From Pavlovales sp. CCMP2436 (lineage: Eukaryota > Haptophyta > Pavlovophyceae > Pavlovales): 12,629 nucleotides of DNA. A program made the translations under genes and the position numbers. The stretch is taken from the NCBI GenBank assembly GCA_026770615.1, contig MU631325.1, positions 652,133 to 664,761 of the forward strand, read 5' to 3'. Each line of letters opens with the position of its first letter. Position 1 is the stretch's first letter. Positions 6,365 to 12,592 of this stretch are shown piece after piece. The notes below the pieces were generated by a model. The model was given only the letters and a program-made list of their open reading frames with translations. It did no database searches and was not told where the DNA came from.

Positions 6365-7021
6365 ATGCGCATGACTCCGACCAACAAGGCCTGGTCCCTC
6401 TCCGGTTTCGGGCAGACCGGACTCGCACGCATCCACATCTGCGGAGAGGACATGCTGCCCTCCATCGAGATCAACTTCGACCTGTACGGAGGATTCGACT
6501 TCAGCTGGGCGGATATGCGCATCATCCTGACGAGCCGCCATACCCACATCTGGCCCTCGATGTGGGACTCCGGCGCGCTGCGCATGCTGTCGATGATCAA
6601 GTACTCCTCGGATGAGCCCGCCGCGCTTGAGCACGAGAGGTTGAACGGGGCGCTGCCGAAACGCGATGAGGCCGACTTCAAGCGCTACTTCCGCCCGGAC
6701 CTCATGAATAAGCCGTCCTTGGTCGAGACACCCGTGAAGAAGAAGGCCAAGTCCAGCGTCCTGAGTCTCGAGAGCTATCACTCGCCCGAGGCAATGACTC
6801 CCGAGCCAAAGCCCACCGAGGCGCTCGTGTTCACGGAGTGCCAAGATTGTGGAGCTGAGCTCGAGTATGACGACATTCCATTCGACGCATTCTTCCTCTA
6901 TGGGCTTTGCGTCTATGGACGCAAGCGCCGTGGCAATACTTCTACGACCCGGCTACTAGAAGCGCCAAGCCCACCGAGCCCACCGAGCCCCGAGCGCCGA
7001 GCGCCGAGTTACGAGCGCTGA
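6365..7021 (+). CDS. Unrecognised nuclear-type protein, 218 aa as read
   Basis: The frame is open from 6248; ATG at 6365 is the first Met. Third positions are overwhelmingly G/C from 6365 to about 6830, which supports real coding. Residues 1-82 look globular, with aromatic and hydrophobic alternation (for example RIHICGEDMLPSIEINFDLY) and clustered Trp/His at 59-67. Residues 83-115 are charged. PVKKKAK at 123-129 resembles a monopartite nuclear localisation signal. C159 and C162 form a single CxxC inside a drop in G/C-ending codons. From about residue 185 the frame enters GCGCCGAGC low-complexity DNA and gives a Pro/Ser/Arg tail that is probably not authentic; a missed intron or a frame shift near 6900 is possible, since the other frame reads APWQYFYDP there. 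I do not recognise the family. Confidence 0.55.
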   Translation: MRMTPTNKAWSLSGFGQTGLARIHICGEDMLPSIEINFDLYGGFDFSWADMRIILTSRHTHIWPSMWDSGALRMLSMIKYSSDEPAALEHERLNGALPKRDEADFKRYFRPDLMNKPSLVETPVKKKAKSSVLSLESYHSPEAMTPEPKPTEALVFTECQDCGAELEYDDIPFDAFFLYGLCVYGRKRRGNTSTTRLLEAPSPPSPPSPERRAPSYER

Positions 7022-7225
7022 GCGCCGATCCCGAGCGCAAGCGCCGAGCGCCCAACCGGGCCGCGCCGAGCCCGGGCGCAAGCGCCGAGCGCCCAACATG
7101 CGGACCACGCCGAGCCCGAGCGCAAGCGCCGAGCTACGCGGCGAGTGAGCCTGCGCCCAGCGCCGCGCGCTGGGTTGTGGGCGCCGAGCGCCGAGCCCGA
7201 GCGCAAGCGTCGAGAGCCGAGTTGC
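6955..7225 (+). repeat. GCGCCGAGC-type minisatellite
   Basis: Degenerate short tandem repeat built from GAGCGCCGAGC and GAGCGCAAGCGCC. It is open in more than one frame and ends before an AT-rich segment near 7250. It overlaps the last codons of the 6365 frame, so that 3' end is unreliable. Confidence 0.65.
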
Positions 7226-7404
7226 CGCTCAAGCTCAACCTAGCTGAACCTGTTATTATTATTTATTCCGTGCCAACAGGTACTTTCAGCTAAGCGCTGA
7301 AGGCTCACCACTGATCAAAAAAACCTTTGAGTTGCCGAACGCGCCCAAGTTCTCATCTAAAGCCACACTCCGTCTCCGTCGCCGTCGCCTTTACAGCCTC
7401 CATT

Positions 7405-7447
7405 GCCGCCGCCGCCGCCGCTGCCGCCGCCGCCGCCGCCACCGCCA
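7405..7447 (+). repeat. (GCC)n trinucleotide tract
   Basis: About 14 GCC-type triplets with one CTG and one ACC interruption. It lies 18 bp upstream of the ATG at 7465, a placement typical of 5' leaders, but no gene is established there. Confidence 0.85.
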
Positions 7448-7742
7448 ACTAACTCCGCAGCACCATGTCGGGAACCATGACTTTCTTTTCGTTTCCGAAC
7501 GCTGAGAATCGGAAATGTTAGTTACATTAAGTACGTTGTCGACCTGAAAGGCACCTAAGAGGCACACGAGGTGGGCTCCGACCGTCGAGGAGGGCTGTAT
7601 TCGACATCAGCTATCGACACTTAGCGCGCAGGGGTGACCAATGTCTACTTCTTCGTCCCGGCCACCACTTTTCCCCCTTCCCAGTGCGGAATCGCGCCAC
7701 GAATTCGGATTTCGACCCACTGGTATTTCACATGTAGCTTCA

Positions 7743-7782
7743 AAGTGGGTCTTGCTTGCATCAAGTGGGTCTTGCTTGCATC
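7743..7782 (+). repeat. Perfect 20-bp tandem duplication
   Basis: AAGTGGGTCTTGCTTGCATC occurs twice in direct succession with no mismatch, indicating a recent slippage or assembly duplication. Confidence 0.9.
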
Positions 7783-7903
7783 ACCGGATATCACACACAC
7801 CCTCCTGCCTCCGCTACGCGATGCCGTGATCAGCTCGGACAGTGTTCTCCTGCCCATCGGGCCGGCCGTGTTATTGAAACTAAATTCAAGTGTTTATATT
7901 TAT

Positions 7904-8139
7904 GACAAGTGTTTATATTTACTGATAGGGATTCAAGCTGGCGTCTGACTGTTCTGAATGTTTTGCTGGTCTGAGCGCTGAGTCGCCCATTGCCTGCTGC
8001 GTGCCTTAGTCGGCTGCGCTGGCTTGGGCGCCACCGCGCGTGCCGATGGATCTCCGGTAGTGTGCCCGGGCAAGGGCGTTTAGGGAGATGATCTGCTGGT
8101 TGCTGTTTGTCGTGTTCCCACGCTGACAAGTGTTTATAT
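7904..8139 (-). mobile_element. LINE-type retrotransposon fragment, copy 3, with 15-bp duplication
   Basis: The body is 7919-8124 on the minus strand, between exact 15-bp duplications GACAAGTGTTTATAT (7904-7918 and 8125-8139). In its own orientation it starts inside the codons for AQRG of the LINE C-terminus, passes the same TAA stop and 3' UTR, and ends CCCTATCAGTAA. Compared with copy 2 it has a few substitutions. A partial extra copy of the duplication (7888-7902) sits beside the 3' end. Confidence 0.9.
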
Positions 8140-8296
8140 AAAACGTACGTCTGCGTCTTGTTACTAGCACTCAGATGCCCAGATGTTATTGCTGAGACCG
8201 CTATATTATTAGACTTTTATCATTAGATCAACACAATTCCATGGTCCACCGCCGACGCTTGCTAGCCTTCGCCGTGCGCACTGATGTCGACGAGGC
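8140..8296. other. No gene recognised; downstream region of the minus-strand gene
   Basis: AT-rich sequence between LINE copy 3 and the stop codon of the minus-strand gene at 8297; it may be that gene's 3' UTR. No clear poly(A) signal on the minus strand was identified. Confidence 0.35.
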
Positions 8297-9059
8297 CTAG
8301 TTACAGCGCAACTGGCCCTGGTAGTTATCAAACTGAATTTTCCAAACGTTGGTTACAGTAGGTTCACGAGCAGGCTTGGCTCTCATCGCGGCTGCGGCCG
8401 TGACGAGCATGTCGACCAGCACGGCGGCGTGCGTGCTGTTGCTCGCAGCGACTGCTGCCGTGCCCGGGCCACAGACCCGTGCTCGCCTTGCGCCTCGCGT
8501 GCGCGGGGATTCATTTTCATGGCCGGAGTTGAGCTGGCCCGCCAGCGCCTTGCGCGTCGCCGCCGTTGAGAAAGGACTCTTGTCGTCCTTGAGCCTGCAC
8601 CAGAAGGCTTCCTGCTCGGACTTGTCGTTCGAGGCCAGCTTGCGGCCGCCGGTGCCGCCGGCGCCGAGACTGGTTCCCGTCTTCCAGAGAGCCCGCGGTA
8701 TGTCGATGTGCGCACGAGGTGCGCATCGAATCCGGGCCTGCGCGTGCGTCTGAGGATGGTAGCGACCGTGAGTAGGGGGTGGGCACCGGTGGGCAGGCAG
8801 GAGGCAGAGCGGAGACTCTGGCGGAAAGAGGAGGCAGAGTCACCAGAGGCAGACTCACTTCTTGGGCGGAAGCGCCACACGGACCCAGCCCGCGAGAGGC
8901 GCGGCGGCCTATTCGAAATCCGTGGCGAGGATGATTCTCGGGGTGCGCGAGGTCCGCGGCGAGGATGATCCTCGGGATGCGCGGCGCCTGCACAATCGGC
9001 CTGTAGAGGGGCTGAGTGCTGCTCGGGCCCGCCTCCGATACCCTCCGGCGCTGCGACAT
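8297..9059 (-). CDS. Two-exon gene of unknown function (minus strand)
   Basis: Exon 1 is read from ATG 9059 (MSQRRRVSEAG) to 8859 and exon 2 from 8749 to the TAG at 8297-8299, giving about 217 residues. The intron 8858-8750 has a GTGAGT donor and a CAG acceptor. Removing it joins exon 1 in phase 0 to the one exon 2 frame that looks like protein: AHIDIPRALWKTGTSLGAGT, then KSEQEAFWCRLKDDK and ATRKALAGQLNSGHENE, an Ala-rich helix (VLVDMLVTAAAAMRA) and a C-terminus WKIQFDNYQGQLRCN. The plus-strand alternative is Ser/Leu/Cys-rich, as expected for an antisense shadow; both share third positions, so codon bias cannot decide. Exon 1 contains a 34-bp tandem duplication and may begin upstream (frame open to about 9134). 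No family is recognised. It diverges from the AMPK beta gene. Confidence 0.45.
8750..8858 (-). other. Predicted 109-bp spliceosomal intron
   Basis: On the minus strand the donor is GAA|GTGAGTCTG (G at 8858) and the acceptor CCATCCTCAG|ACG (last G at 8750). CTACTCAC about 20 nt before the acceptor could serve as branch site. Phase 0. Splicing avoids continuing into the Pro/Ser/Arg-rich unspliced frame. Confidence 0.5.
8926..8988. repeat. 34-bp imperfect tandem duplication
   Basis: CGAGGATGATTCTCGGGGTG begins the first unit (8926) and a near-copy starts at 8960. The unit is not a multiple of 3, so the duplication shifts frame inside exon 1 of the minus-strand gene: PRIILA appears in two different frames. 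Confidence 0.7.
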
Positions 9060-9492
9060 GTGGCCCGACTCCGCCTCAATCTCGCTCGTGTCAGCCCGCC
9101 GCTCAGCATCCACCGCCGAGCCGAGCCGAGCCAGCTACCGAGCCCGCCGCCGCCGCCGTCGTCGCCGCCGTCATCGCCGCCATCGAAGCCGCCTCCGAGC
9201 CCGGGCTATGGAGGTGTGACATGTCATATATCTCCAATCAACGTTTTCCAGCTGCAAGATCAAGGTCTGCAAAAGCTCGAGCCGATAACGTTTTCGGGCG
9301 ACGTTTTTCGGCAGTCCGGGAGTCAAAAAAGTTGATCAACGTTTTTGGCAAAAAACCTTGTCCATAGAGAAGTCAAGAACGGCCAGGTAGGAGGTAAACC
9401 CCAATATTTCTCTTCCAATTTAACCCCAATTGCAGTGCAAGTTTTTTAATTATAAGGCACTGGGCCGATTAACCACTAAAAATTCGTAATTA

Positions 9493-9526
9493 CAGTACAC
9501 TCCCGCGAACAGTACACTCCCGCGAA
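9493..9526 (+). promoter_or_regulatory. Tandem 17-bp repeat with E2F-like core
   Basis: CAGTACACTCCCGCGAA occurs at 9493-9509 and 9510-9526, identical. The reverse complement of its end, TTCGCGGGA, resembles the E2F/DP consensus TTTSSCGC, so the pair could be a cell-cycle-linked site about 185 bp upstream of the AMPK start. The repeat is certain; the E2F reading is a guess from motif similarity. Confidence 0.35.
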
Positions 9527-9647
9527 CCAAAGTTCTAAAGGCGGTACAAAGACGGGCGTTCGACGAGTCGCTGATCAAACCGCAGCAGCAGGCGTCGGCT
9601 GGAGCTCGGCGACGGCGGTGGCGGGGGCCTCTCGCCTTACGCTCTCA

Positions 9648-9673
9648 CCTTTCGCCTTGGTATCGGCGAAAGG
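9648..9673 (+). promoter_or_regulatory. 9-bp perfect stem-loop in the presumed 5' leader of AMPK beta
   Basis: CCTTTCGCC (9648-9656) and GGCGAAAGG (9665-9673) pair perfectly around TTGGTATC, 35 nt upstream of the ATG. If transcribed, such a stem can slow scanning ribosomes. The transcription start is unknown. Confidence 0.4.
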
Positions 9674-9708
9674 CCTCGCCCACCGAGCGACGGCCAGGTC
9701 GTGCCACC

Positions 9709-10496
9709 ATGGGGAATGAGATGTCACAATTGCCTGCGCCGCCGGACGAGCTTGCCGCGCGCGTCCTCGCGTCTTCGCACGTGCTCGCCTCGATCAGATG
9801 GCCGCATGGTGCACGCAGCGCGGCGGTGTGCGGCACGTTTAACGACTGGAAACAGACGGCCATGGAGCAGTCGGCCGACGAACCCGGGCTCTGGCTCAAG
9901 GAGCTCGAGCTCAAGACGGGTACGCACCAGTACAAATTTATCATCGACGGGCAGTGGCGGCACGACCCGTCCGCGCCGACCGTGCTCGACGCCCTGGGCA
10001 ACATCAACAACTACGCCACCATCAAGCCGGCGAACGGTGTCGCACACGCGCCGCAGCAGCAGCGCTCGCGCGGCACGCAGCAGGAGGGCACGCCGCCCGG
10101 GTTCGCGGCCGGCCGAGGGTGGAGCGCCAAACCATCGGTGCAATCGACGACTGTGGGCGAGTCTTCGCAGTCGGGTGGGGAGACATCCTCCTCGGGGGAG
10201 GGCCTGAAGGGCTCCCAGCGGATAAACTCGGACCCCTACTCCCTTGCGGAAGTGTGCTCGGTACGCTTCTCGCAGACAGTTCCGCCCAAAGAGGACCTGC
10301 TCGTGCAGCACGCCGCCTCGATGATGCTACCGCCGCACCTGCTGCTCAACTTGCCCCACCTCGCGGGCGACGGGGAGAAGGCGCCTGTGCATGTTCAGCT
10401 CAACCACTTGTTCATTGTGATGCACGCGGGGCTAATGCCCTCTGCCTCCTCTACCTCTTACGCGCCGAGTTCGCTACCTCCGAGCGGTATCGGTGA
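9709..10496 (+). CDS. AMP-activated protein kinase (SnRK1) beta subunit, C-terminus frameshifted
   Basis: Scaffold and glycogen-sensing subunit of the AMPK/SnRK1 trimer. ATG 9709 sits in GCCACCATGG. MGNEMS fits N-myristoylation (Gly2, Ser6). CBM48 spans about residues 28-106; carbohydrate-contact residues known from rat beta1 are present: W47 in FNDW, K76 in HQYKF, W83 in DGQW, N100/N101. S55 lies eight residues after W47, like rat Ser108. A Ser/Gly/Gln-rich linker (107-172) leads to the AMPKBI domain from about 173, with PYSLAEV, LPPHLL (207-212) and LNHLFIV. In this frame the end degenerates after Y251, whereas one base back RAEFATSERYR then stop matches the family pattern of a basic residue, aromatic, Thr-Thr and Tyr-Lys. 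Shifting at 10461 gives 262 residues, close to the usual 270. Unshifted, the frame runs through a microsatellite to 10962, or is spliced at 10493-10820. Confidence 0.85.
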
Positions 10497-10820
10497 GCGA
10501 TGTAATAATACGTGCTTGCCTGCTTGCCTGCTTGCCTGCTTGCCTGCTTGCCTGCTTGCCTGCCTGCCTGCCTGCTGCCTGCTGCCTGCTGCCTCGCTCC
10601 TGAAAGTTTTATTCGTATTATATTCAATAATAATATGTGCCTGCTTCCTGTCTGCTTGCTTGTTTGCTTGCTGCTTTGCTCGCTGCTTGCTGCCCACCTA
10701 CCATCCCACCTGCTGCTTGCTTGCTTGCTTTCTGTTGCCGCTTTTGATTTTGTTTGTTTGTATTCATTTGATTTCATTTCATCAATTTACTCCCCCGGCG
10801 ACTGGGCCCTATCTTTTCAG
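10493..10820 (+). other. Alternative: 328-bp intron at the 3' end of AMPK beta
   Basis: CG|GTGAGCG at 10493 is a good donor and TATCTTTTCAG at 10810-10820 a good acceptor. Splicing in the unshifted frame gives a short tail AGGDIGKEYKM and a TAG at 10853-10855. The interval contains both TGCTTGCC microsatellites, which fits an intron. However, the spliced tail does not resemble the conserved AMPK beta C-terminus, and the donor GT overlaps the TGA (10494-10496) that ends the frameshifted reading. Confidence 0.35.
10512..10735 (+). repeat. TGCTTGCC / TGCC / CTG microsatellites
   Basis: The first block (10512-10594) has about six TGCTTGCC units grading into TGCC and then TGCCTGC. The second (10636-10735) is a degenerate TGCT/TGCTTGCT tract, with AT-rich sequence between them. 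It reads as Leu/Ala/Cys/Pro runs in the plus frames; these are not protein. Confidence 0.9.
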
Positions 10821-10855
10821 CCGGCGGGGACATCGGGAAGGAGTACAAAATGTAG

Positions 10856-11343
10856 TACGTACCCAATGCAACCAACATTATAAGCCGGGGGGTATATGGA
10901 CGTCCCTCCGAGCACGCCTCACGGTTCCAAATATAACACCAATTGCAAAACCAGCGAGTTAGCGTTTATATGTATGATTCCCGAACTAATACTTGCTATA
11001 CAATAATCTGGGTAAGTAATACAGGCACATCGTCCTCTTACTTGCGGACCGCTCCTTATTGCTATAGTTCTCAATGATAATCAGTGAACGGAGGGAGGCA
11101 GCCGGACGCGACCGAGGTGGTCGTATTTTCGCTCTGCACGCGCTACCGGGTGCCTTTTTTTTTTTTTTTTTTTTTTTCGTTTTCGTTTTTTTGTTTTTTT
11201 TTCGTTTCGTTTTGTTTGGTTTGGTTCCGTTTCGGTTCGTTCTTTTTTAGGTGCGACTTCCTTAAAGACAGAACTCACTTAAAGGCAGACAGCAGTTAGC
11301 GAATCCACGTGTGGGTGGACGCACGTATTTCTTTTATCGTCCC
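10856..11343. other. No gene recognised; long T tract
   Basis: Non-coding in appearance. A 23-T run (11155-11177) grades into TTTCG/TTTTG-rich pyrimidine sequence to about 11250, ending CTTTTTTAGG. It may be the template strand of an old poly(A) tail or simple repeat expansion; no retroelement body could be identified next to it. Confidence 0.5.
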
Positions 11344-11374
11344 CCGACTTGCAGCCCGAAGGTGTATGGGCATG
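11344..11374 (+). repeat. 31-bp dispersed repeat, copy 2
   Basis: Matches 1998-2028 at 28 of 31 positions (CCGACTTGCAGCCCGAAGG start). The preceding CGTCCCC also resembles sequence near 1738. Confidence 0.6.
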
Positions 11375-11548
11375 GCCGTATTAATAGTATTGATATTATT
11401 GATATTACAATAATAGTATTGATAATAATTATATTTTTTAATCCGCTCGAGACCCCTCATCGTTGTCGGTTCATAACGACGTCACTCCGAAGAGTGAACC
11501 CGCCGTGCCAGCAGAGACCTCCAAGGAGGGGGAACCAGGACTCTGTTC

Positions 11549-11582
11549 TTGGTGAATCCCTTGCCGGCAAGGGATTCACCAA
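11549..11582. repeat. Perfect 34-bp palindrome (left arm)
   Basis: Fully self-complementary about the centre 11565/11566; half-site TTGGTGAATCCCTTGCC. Such a sequence can extrude a cruciform or form a hairpin with a very small loop in single strands. Confidence 0.9.
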
Positions 11583-11718
11583 TTGAGGCGATAAGTAGTA
11601 AGTACTGTAAACTGTAAACTGGTTTTTAACCAATTACAGTTTTAAATTTCGGTAGCAACCGAGACCTGGCTGCAGCAGAGGGGTAGCACCCTTCACTTGC
11701 CACGCAGTTTTTTTGGAA

Positions 11719-11876
11719 AGTGTAGATTATTTTACTGCTGGAGCTTATTTTAATAGTGTAGATTATTTTACTGCTGGAGCTTATTTTACTTCTGGAGATT
11801 ATTTTAATAGTGTAGATTATTTTACTGCTGGAGATTATTTTAATAGTGTAGATTATTTTACTGCTGGAGCCAGGTT
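11719..11876 (+). repeat. 18-bp / 36-bp minisatellite, open in one frame
   Basis: Two related 18-mers, AGTGTAGATTATTTTACT (A) and GCTGGAGCTTATTTTAAT (B), alternate as A B A B B A B A B with the last B partial. Every unit is a multiple of 3, so the plus frame from 11713 to 11901 reads SVDYFT AGAYFN repeats without a stop. It lacks an ATG and sits in the centre of an inverted-repeat element, so I call it repeat, not gene. Confidence 0.8.
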
Positions 11877-11965
11877 TTGGTTGCTAGGGACTGGAAATTA
11901 AAATCCAGTTTACAGTTTACAGATATTCGTAATCAAAATCGCAAGAACTATTATTAAAGAACTGG

Positions 11966-11991
11966 TTAATCCCTCGCCGGCGAGGGATTAA
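11966..11991. repeat. Perfect 26-bp palindrome (right arm)
   Basis: Half-site TTAATCCCTCGCC about the centre 11978/11979. It is homologous to the palindrome at 11549-11582, yet every internal difference is matched on the opposite half (for example CTTGCC/GGCAAG there, CTCGCC/GGCGAG here). Confidence 0.9.
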
Positions 11992-12046
11992 TTAAGAAGA
12001 GAGTCCCGGCTCCAGCAGTTGAATATAAATAAATGTTATAATATTC

Positions 12047-12178
12047 GAATGACGTGCGCTGTGCGCAGCTGCCGAGCCTGCCCCATTTAACGGGGGCAGC
12101 TGTTATCTCCTTCCCCCAGCCACGATTCCCAACGAGGGGTCTCTAGCCGGCCGGGCAGGGCGACTCAATAGCACTCCT
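12047..12178 (+). repeat. Structured dispersed repeat, copy B
   Basis: Counterpart of 5800-5896: ATGACGTGCGC, hairpin TGCGC/GCGCA (12055-12059 with 12063-12067), second hairpin CTGCCCC/GGGGCAG (12078-12084 with 12093-12099), TATCTCC, and terminal GACTCAATA (12162-12170). Relative to copy A the second stem differs in most bases but stays paired. It overlaps the outer right arm of the fold-back element. Confidence 0.55.
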
Positions 12179-12422
12179 CTTAACTGAAAAAACTTTATTC
12201 TCTCAACATCCTATTCTCCATTAGATCTGTGGATGGTGTGTGCGAACTTCGGCTCCTCGAAAGTGAGTAGTGATGTCTCTGCGTATGACTCGGACGATAA
12301 TAATGACTCGTGTATTGATTACTTATGTGACGTAAGCAGGAGATCTGCGTGACAACCGTGCTGTACAAACCGCGCTCGTCCTGCTGTTCCCTGCCAGTGA
12401 GTCGTCCGCGCCCGCCCACCCC
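12179..12422. other. No gene recognised
   Basis: Starts with CTTAACTGAAAAAACTTTATT, comparable to the CTTAAGAAAACTCTCTC that follows copy A at 5900, so this may still belong to the same element family. No coding signal was found on either strand. Confidence 0.35.
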
Positions 12423-12592
12423 GCGCGTCCTCTCCGAACCCGGCTGAACCCGCCCCGCGCGTCCTGTTCGAACCCGGCTGAACCCGCCGCGCGCGTCCCC
12501 TCCGAACCTGGCTGAACCCGCCCCGCGCGTCCTGTCCGAACCCGGCTGAACCCGCCGCGCGCGTCCCCTCCGAACCTGGCTGAACCCGCCCT
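12423..12592. repeat. 34-bp minisatellite with 68-bp higher-order pattern
   Basis: Five units of 34 bp start at GCGCGTCC (12423, 12457, 12491, 12525, 12559) and contain CCGAACC(C/T)GGCTGAACCCGCC. Units 2 and 4 share CCTGT(T/C)CG and GCCGC, units 3 and 5 share CCCCTCCG and CCTGG, showing duplication of a 68-bp dimer. A 34-bp period cannot keep a frame, so the Arg/Gly-rich frames across it are not genes. Confidence 0.85.

Larger units (their letters stand above)
7226..7903. other. Mostly non-coding; short repeats
   Basis: Holds a (GCC)n tract (7405-7447), a short peptide frame with a fair start context (ACCATGT at 7465, 18 codons, stop 7519-7521) that could be a small upstream ORF or first exon, and a perfect 20-bp tandem duplication (7743-7782). 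No confident gene. Confidence 0.4.
9134..9708. promoter_or_regulatory. Putative bidirectional promoter region
   Basis: Intergenic space between the divergent minus-strand gene and the AMPK beta gene. It contains a CCG/TCG triplet tract (about 9148-9190), four ACGTTTT-type boxes (9240-9247, 9287-9294, 9300-9307, 9338-9345), a 17-bp tandem repeat with TCCCGCGAA (9493-9526), and a strong hairpin just before the AMPK start (9648-9673). No TATA box is obvious close to 9709. Promoter function is inferred from gene orientation and motif clustering, not demonstrated. Confidence 0.4.
11444..12155. mobile_element. Large inverted-repeat (fold-back) element with palindromes and central minisatellite
   Basis: The left arm (about 11444-11640) and right arm (about 11895-12155) are diverged reverse complements that preserve block order: GAGACCCCTC; ACGTCA followed by TCCGAA or TTCGAA; GCAG/CTGG; GGACTCT with GTTCTT or CTTCTT; a palindrome with GCCGGC at its centre; and an exact 18-bp CTGTAAACTGTAAACTGG (11605-11622 against 11905-11922). 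Between the arms lies a 18-bp-unit minisatellite (11719-11876). No transposase is present. The right arm is longer and extends into the structured block shared with 5800-5896. It may be a non-autonomous fold-back element or a head-to-head pair of one repeat. Outer limits are approximate. Confidence 0.6.

Noticed and set aside
6176..6844. 222-codon minus-strand frame
   Set aside because: Antisense shadow of the 6365 gene that begins inside a MITE terminus. It is open because the sense gene uses G/C-ending codons.
8349..8753. 134-codon plus-strand frame starting like a signal peptide
   Set aside because: The product after the Ala-rich start is Ser/Leu/Cys/Arg-rich, as expected opposite a Lys/Glu/Asp/Gln-rich exon; the spliced minus-strand reading is more protein-like. 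The choice is a judgement, not proof.
9724..10311. 195-codon minus-strand frame
   Set aside because: Antisense of the AMPK beta coding region, whose domains on the plus strand are unambiguous.
10497..10962. AMPK beta frame continuing to give a 417-residue protein
   Set aside because: The added residues come from TGCTTGCC microsatellites and give Leu/Ala/Cys/Pro runs; AMPK beta proteins end near 270 residues.
11713..11901. 63-codon protein-coding gene across the 18-bp minisatellite
   Set aside because: It has no ATG (the frame opens on TTG), is purely repetitive and lies in the loop of an inverted-repeat element.
12423..12592. CRISPR array
   Set aside because: Units are contiguous tandem repeats without unique spacers, in eukaryotic-type sequence.
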